A stretch of DNA of 64,000 nt from Nocardioides currus (lineage in GTDB: Bacteria; Actinomycetota; Actinomycetes; Propionibacteriales; Nocardioidaceae), in the NCBI RefSeq assembly GCF_003057875.1, contig NZ_PYXZ01000007.1, forward strand, positions 69,999-133,998. Reading direction: 5' to 3'. A model generated the notes under the pieces. The model saw only the letters and a program-made list of their open reading frames with translations, had not been told where the DNA came from and did not search any database. Of the stretch, positions 61,671 to 64,000 are shown piece by piece (the stretch's first letter is position 1; each line of letters starts with the position of its first letter). Position numbers and translations under genes: made by a program.

Positions 61671-63170
61671 GTGTCACGACCACCCGCCCTCGCCGTCACC
61701 CTGCTGCTGCTGGCGGGGGTGGTCCTGGCCGGGTGCTCGGGGAAGGAAGCCGCGGCCCCGGCCGCGAGCCCGCCGCCTGCGACGTCGGGCGTGCGCGTCG
61801 GCGACCAGCCCAACATCGTGCTGATCACGTCCGACGACCAGACCAAGCCCGAGCTGAAGTGGATGCCGCAGACGCGACAGCTGCTCGGCAGGACCGGCGT
61901 GACGTTCAACAACATGATCGCGCCGCACCCCAACTGCTGTCCGGCGCGGGCGCAGATCCTCAGTGGGGAGTACGCCCAGAACAACGGCGTCCGCACGAAC
62001 TCGCCGCCCTGGGGCGGGCACGAGGGCTTCGACCCCGACACGGCGCTGCCGCTGTGGCTGCAGGAGGCGGGCTACCGCACCGGCTTCATCGGCAAGTACA
62101 TGCACGGCTACGACCAGGACGACGGCATCGAGCCCGGCTGGGACGAGTGGAAGCCGATCGTCGGCACGCTCTCCGACTACCGCTCGTTCCTGCAGTACGA
62201 CAACGGCCAGCTGGTGCAGTTCACCGAGAGCGACTACTACACCGACGTCGTTGCGCAGCAGTCCACCGACCTGGTGACGCAGTTCAGCAGCACCGGCCAG
62301 CCGTTCTTCCTGTGGTCGAGCTTCATCGCGCCGCACGGCACCTGCCAGGGCAACAGCGAGACGGACTGCTCGGGTCCGCCGCCCGCGGCCGACCGCCACG
62401 CCGGGCTGCTCGGCGACGTGGTGCTGCCGTCGCTGTCCGCGCCGTCGTTCAACGAGGCCGACCGCGGCGACAAGCCCCGCGACGTGCAGGAGCTGCCCGA
62501 GGTCGTCCCGGCCGAGCAGCAGACGATCTACACCGCCCGGCTGCGCACGCTCGCGGCCCTCGACGAGGCCGTGGCCGGCATCGTGTCGGCGCTCGACGCC
62601 GCCGGCACCCTCGACGACACGGTCATCCTGTTCACCAGCGACAACGGCTACCTCTTCGGCGAGCACCGCCTCGTCGGGAAGAACGTCCCCTACGAAGAGT
62701 CGCTGCGCGTCCCGCTCGTGATGCGCGGACCCGAGATCCCGGCCGGCGAGCGCCGCAAGCAGATCGTCTCGATGACCGACCTCGCGCCGACCATCGCCGA
62801 GCTCGCGAAGGCCGAGCCGATGGTCGAGATCGACGGCCGCAGCCTGCTGGGGTACGCCGTCGAGGACCGTCGCCAGCGCGACCGCGGGCTGCTCATCCAG
62901 GCCGGGTCGAAGGGCAAGGACAAGGCCACCGCCTGGAAGTGGCGTGGCGTGCGGACCAAGCGCTACACCCTCGTGCGGTGGCAGCGCCCGCGGTTCGTGG
63001 AGCTCTACGACCGCACCACCGACCCCTACCAGCTGACCAACGTCGCCCTCGACCCCGACTACCGCCAGGTGCGCAGGGCGCTGGCCGACTACCTCGACGT
63101 GCTCGAGGACTGTGCCGGCCCGAAGTGCCGGACGCTGGTGCCGAAGCTGCCGGAGCCGGGCGTGCGCTGA
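61671..63170 (+). CDS. Sulfatase lipoprotein (FGly type, GlcNAc-6-sulfatase-like)
   Basis: 499 residues from GTG 61671. The signal peptide ends in a lipobox (LLLAGVVLAGC), predicting an extracytoplasmic lipoprotein. The type I sulfatase modification site reads CCPAR, satisfying CxPxR for formylglycine, in HPNCCPARAQILSGEY. The N-terminal metal site IVLITSDDQT and FTSDNGYLFGEHR are conserved. Neighbouring sulfotransferases suggest sulfate-ester turnover. A formylglycine-generating enzyme gene is not in the window. Confidence 0.93.
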   Translation: MSRPPALAVTLLLLAGVVLAGCSGKEAAAPAASPPPATSGVRVGDQPNIVLITSDDQTKPELKWMPQTRQLLGRTGVTFNNMIAPHPNCCPARAQILSGEYAQNNGVRTNSPPWGGHEGFDPDTALPLWLQEAGYRTGFIGKYMHGYDQDDGIEPGWDEWKPIVGTLSDYRSFLQYDNGQLVQFTESDYYTDVVAQQSTDLVTQFSSTGQPFFLWSSFIAPHGTCQGNSETDCSGPPPAADRHAGLLGDVVLPSLSAPSFNEADRGDKPRDVQELPEVVPAEQQTIYTARLRTLAALDEAVAGIVSALDAAGTLDDTVILFTSDNGYLFGEHRLVGKNVPYEESLRVPLVMRGPEIPAGERRKQIVSMTDLAPTIAELAKAEPMVEIDGRSLLGYAVEDRRQRDRGLLIQAGSKGKDKATAWKWRGVRTKRYTLVRWQRPRFVELYDRTTDPYQLTNVALDPDYRQVRRALADYLDVLEDCAGPKCRTLVPKLPEPGVR

Positions 63171-63172
63171 GC

Positions 63173-63218
63173 GGTCCGGCACGGCGCGAGGGGCGTAGCC
63201 TCGTGCCGTGACCGGACC
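63173..63218 (+). terminator. Long hairpin after the sulfatase gene
   Basis: Starts 3 nt after the sulfatase stop. GGTCC plus GGCACGGCGCGAGG (63173-63191) pair across a 7-nt loop (GGCGTAG) with CCTCGTGCCGTGACC plus GGACC (63199-63218): about 19 bp with one G-U pair and one bulged A. No U-tract. It probably acts as a factor-independent-like terminator. Confidence 0.72.
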
Positions 63219-63256
63219 GGGCGCCACCAGCAGTCGGGGGTCGCCCCGTCCAGGCG

Positions 63257-63454
63257 GTGCTCGCCATCGTCTGGGTCGGTCTCGGCTTCTGGGCGTTCGA
63301 GGACGGCGACACGTGGCGCGGCCTCGCCGCTGTCGGCGCCCTGGTCGGTGCGATGTACTGGTTGCCGGGGTCCGTGGTCGCCCAGGTGATGGGGAAGCCG
63401 TTCGTCAGGCGGCGGAGGGGCTCCGACCAGGTCAGCTCGCCCGGCCCGGGCTGA
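63257..63454 (+). CDS. Small membrane protein (possible frameshifted N-terminus)
   Basis: 65 residues from GTG 63257, with two hydrophobic stretches (MLAIVWVGLGFWAFEDG; LAAVGALVGAMYWLPGSVVAQVMG) and a basic tail. No recognised family. A plausible natural start, GTG 63208, lies in a different frame; removing one G from the G-run at 63236-63240 would join them into a ~81-residue protein, so an indel is possible. GTG 63208 is also within the terminator hairpin. Confidence 0.6.
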   Translation: MLAIVWVGLGFWAFEDGDTWRGLAAVGALVGAMYWLPGSVVAQVMGKPFVRRRRGSDQVSSPGPG

Positions 63455-63466
63455 GCGCCGGACCCG

Positions 63467-63628
63467 TCAGCCGCATCCGGTCGTGCCTGTCCCCGCGCCG
63501 TCGGTGTCGATGCCCCACTCGCACAGCCACCCGTCGTGACCGCCGGTGGCCTCGAGGAGCATCAGCACGACGAGCAGCGAGATCAGCGCGATCACCCCGA
63601 CCACGGCCCGCGTCGCCACCGTCCTCAT
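63467..63628 (-). CDS. Small single-pass membrane protein
   Basis: 53 residues from ATG 63628 (MRTVATRAVVGVIALISLLVVLMLLE) with one transmembrane helix and a short Cys-containing tail (WLCEWGID, TTGCG). An open frame continues upstream but lacks coding character. Function unknown; convergent with the preceding small gene. Confidence 0.55.
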   Translation of the reverse strand: MRTVATRAVVGVIALISLLVVLMLLEATGGHDGWLCEWGIDTDGAGTGTTGCG

Positions 63629-63821
63629 GACGTGAGGGTACGGCGCCATCGACCGCGACGTCATCACCCGATCGAGGGCTGACGAGCCGACGCGGCGCGA
63701 CGTCGTCACCAATCCGGACGGACCGCCGACCCCGAACTGTTGATGGGCAACAGCCGGGCAACCGCCAGGCGACACGCTGGGTGGCAGCCCGGTCCGTCGC
63801 AGTCGACAGGGGGATGGACCA

Positions 63822-64000
63822 GTGCGCATGTCAGCGCGTGCCACCCCTGCGCGGTCCGGGACGGAGGTCGCTGTGGACGGGACGGACCATGCCTCATCGC
63901 CGCCCAGCGACGGCGACCGGCAAGGGGCGAGGGTCGTGATCGTGGACGATCACGCACTGTTCGCAGAGACCATGCAGCTCGCACTGCTTCGCCATGGCTA
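63822..64000 (+). CDS. Response regulator, N-terminus only (right edge)
   Basis: The first 59 residues are visible from GTG 63822, chosen because an AGGGGGA ribosome-binding-like site lies about 7 nt upstream; ATG 63828 is the alternative. After a hydrophilic Ser/Asp/Gly-rich leader of about 36 residues, the receiver domain begins RVVIVDDHALFAETMQLALLRHG, with the acidic pair. The phospho-acceptor aspartate and output domain lie beyond the window; the DDHALF start is typical of NarL/LuxR-type regulators. Confidence 0.85.
   Translation, partial: MRMSARATPARSGTEVAVDGTDHASSPPSDGDRQGARVVIVDDHALFAETMQLALLRHG

Overview
The window is a GC-rich actinobacterial chromosome segment, most likely from a Nocardioides-like genus (Nocardioidaceae). 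Lineage markers are WhiA, RbpA, OpcA next to Zwf, a mycothiol-dependent isomerase-type enzyme, an F420-type LLM oxidoreductase, a GAF-ANTAR protein and a DUF222/HNH (13E12-type) protein. GTG starts and 4-nt ATGA/GTGA overlaps are frequent. The genus is an inference. I see no rRNA, tRNA, CRISPR, prophage or insertion sequence. Gene density is very high; the only gap over 300 bp without a gene is 19529-19976.

Layout. 1-4218: the suf iron-sulfur assembly operon (sufR-like regulator, sufB, sufD, Rieske-type ferredoxin, sufC running off the left edge), with a candidate SufR operator at the regulator's start. 4314-8837: two divergent ABC-2 exporters, the right one overlapping ctaA. 8824-10172: a class F-like sortase and a Thr-Pro-repeat secreted protein. 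10354-19528: ctaB facing tkt-tal-pgi-zwf-opcA-pgl, so haem A synthesis flanks the pentose phosphate operon. 19557-19940: five tandem hairpin-bearing units of about 83 bp. 19977-28733 (minus strand): uvrC-rapZ-yvcK-whiA-gap-pgk-tpiA-secG-rbpA, the usual actinobacterial order. 28769-34692: a secreted metzincin-type protease, a Rieske lipoprotein and uvrA, which has a clear LexA box.

34832-36204: a mycothiol-type enzyme and a metallo-beta-lactamase-fold hydrolase. 36289-40291: bioY, an unusually short acyl-CoA ligase, a thiolase homologue lacking its second catalytic cysteine, and the ECF ATPase and transmembrane genes. This is a compact biotin-uptake cluster with an embedded acyl-CoA module. 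40288-50401: small membrane and secreted proteins, an F420 oxidoreductase, a SigB/SigF-type sigma factor with a strong leader hairpin, a GAF-ANTAR regulator, a VOC protein, an LVIVD protein, a thioredoxin-rhodanese fusion, a cytochrome b561, a SUKH-like lipoprotein and a lipase-type hydrolase.

50427-64000: an ABC-F protein, a DUF222/HNH protein under a near-consensus SOS box, an Fpg/Nei glycosylase with an incomplete zinc finger, a hydrolase, mraY outside a recognisable division cluster, an M3 oligopeptidase, an epimerase, a SRPBCC protein, two sulfotransferases and a sulfatase lipoprotein. A long terminator-like hairpin, two small membrane proteins and the start of a response regulator follow.

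Most of the window is housekeeping. The parts most worth a second look are the bioY/ligase/thiolase cluster, the 83-bp hairpin array, the sulfotransferase/sulfatase cluster, the sigma-factor leader hairpin, and the recurrent in-frame 12-bp tandem repeats at the ends of membrane or lipoprotein genes.
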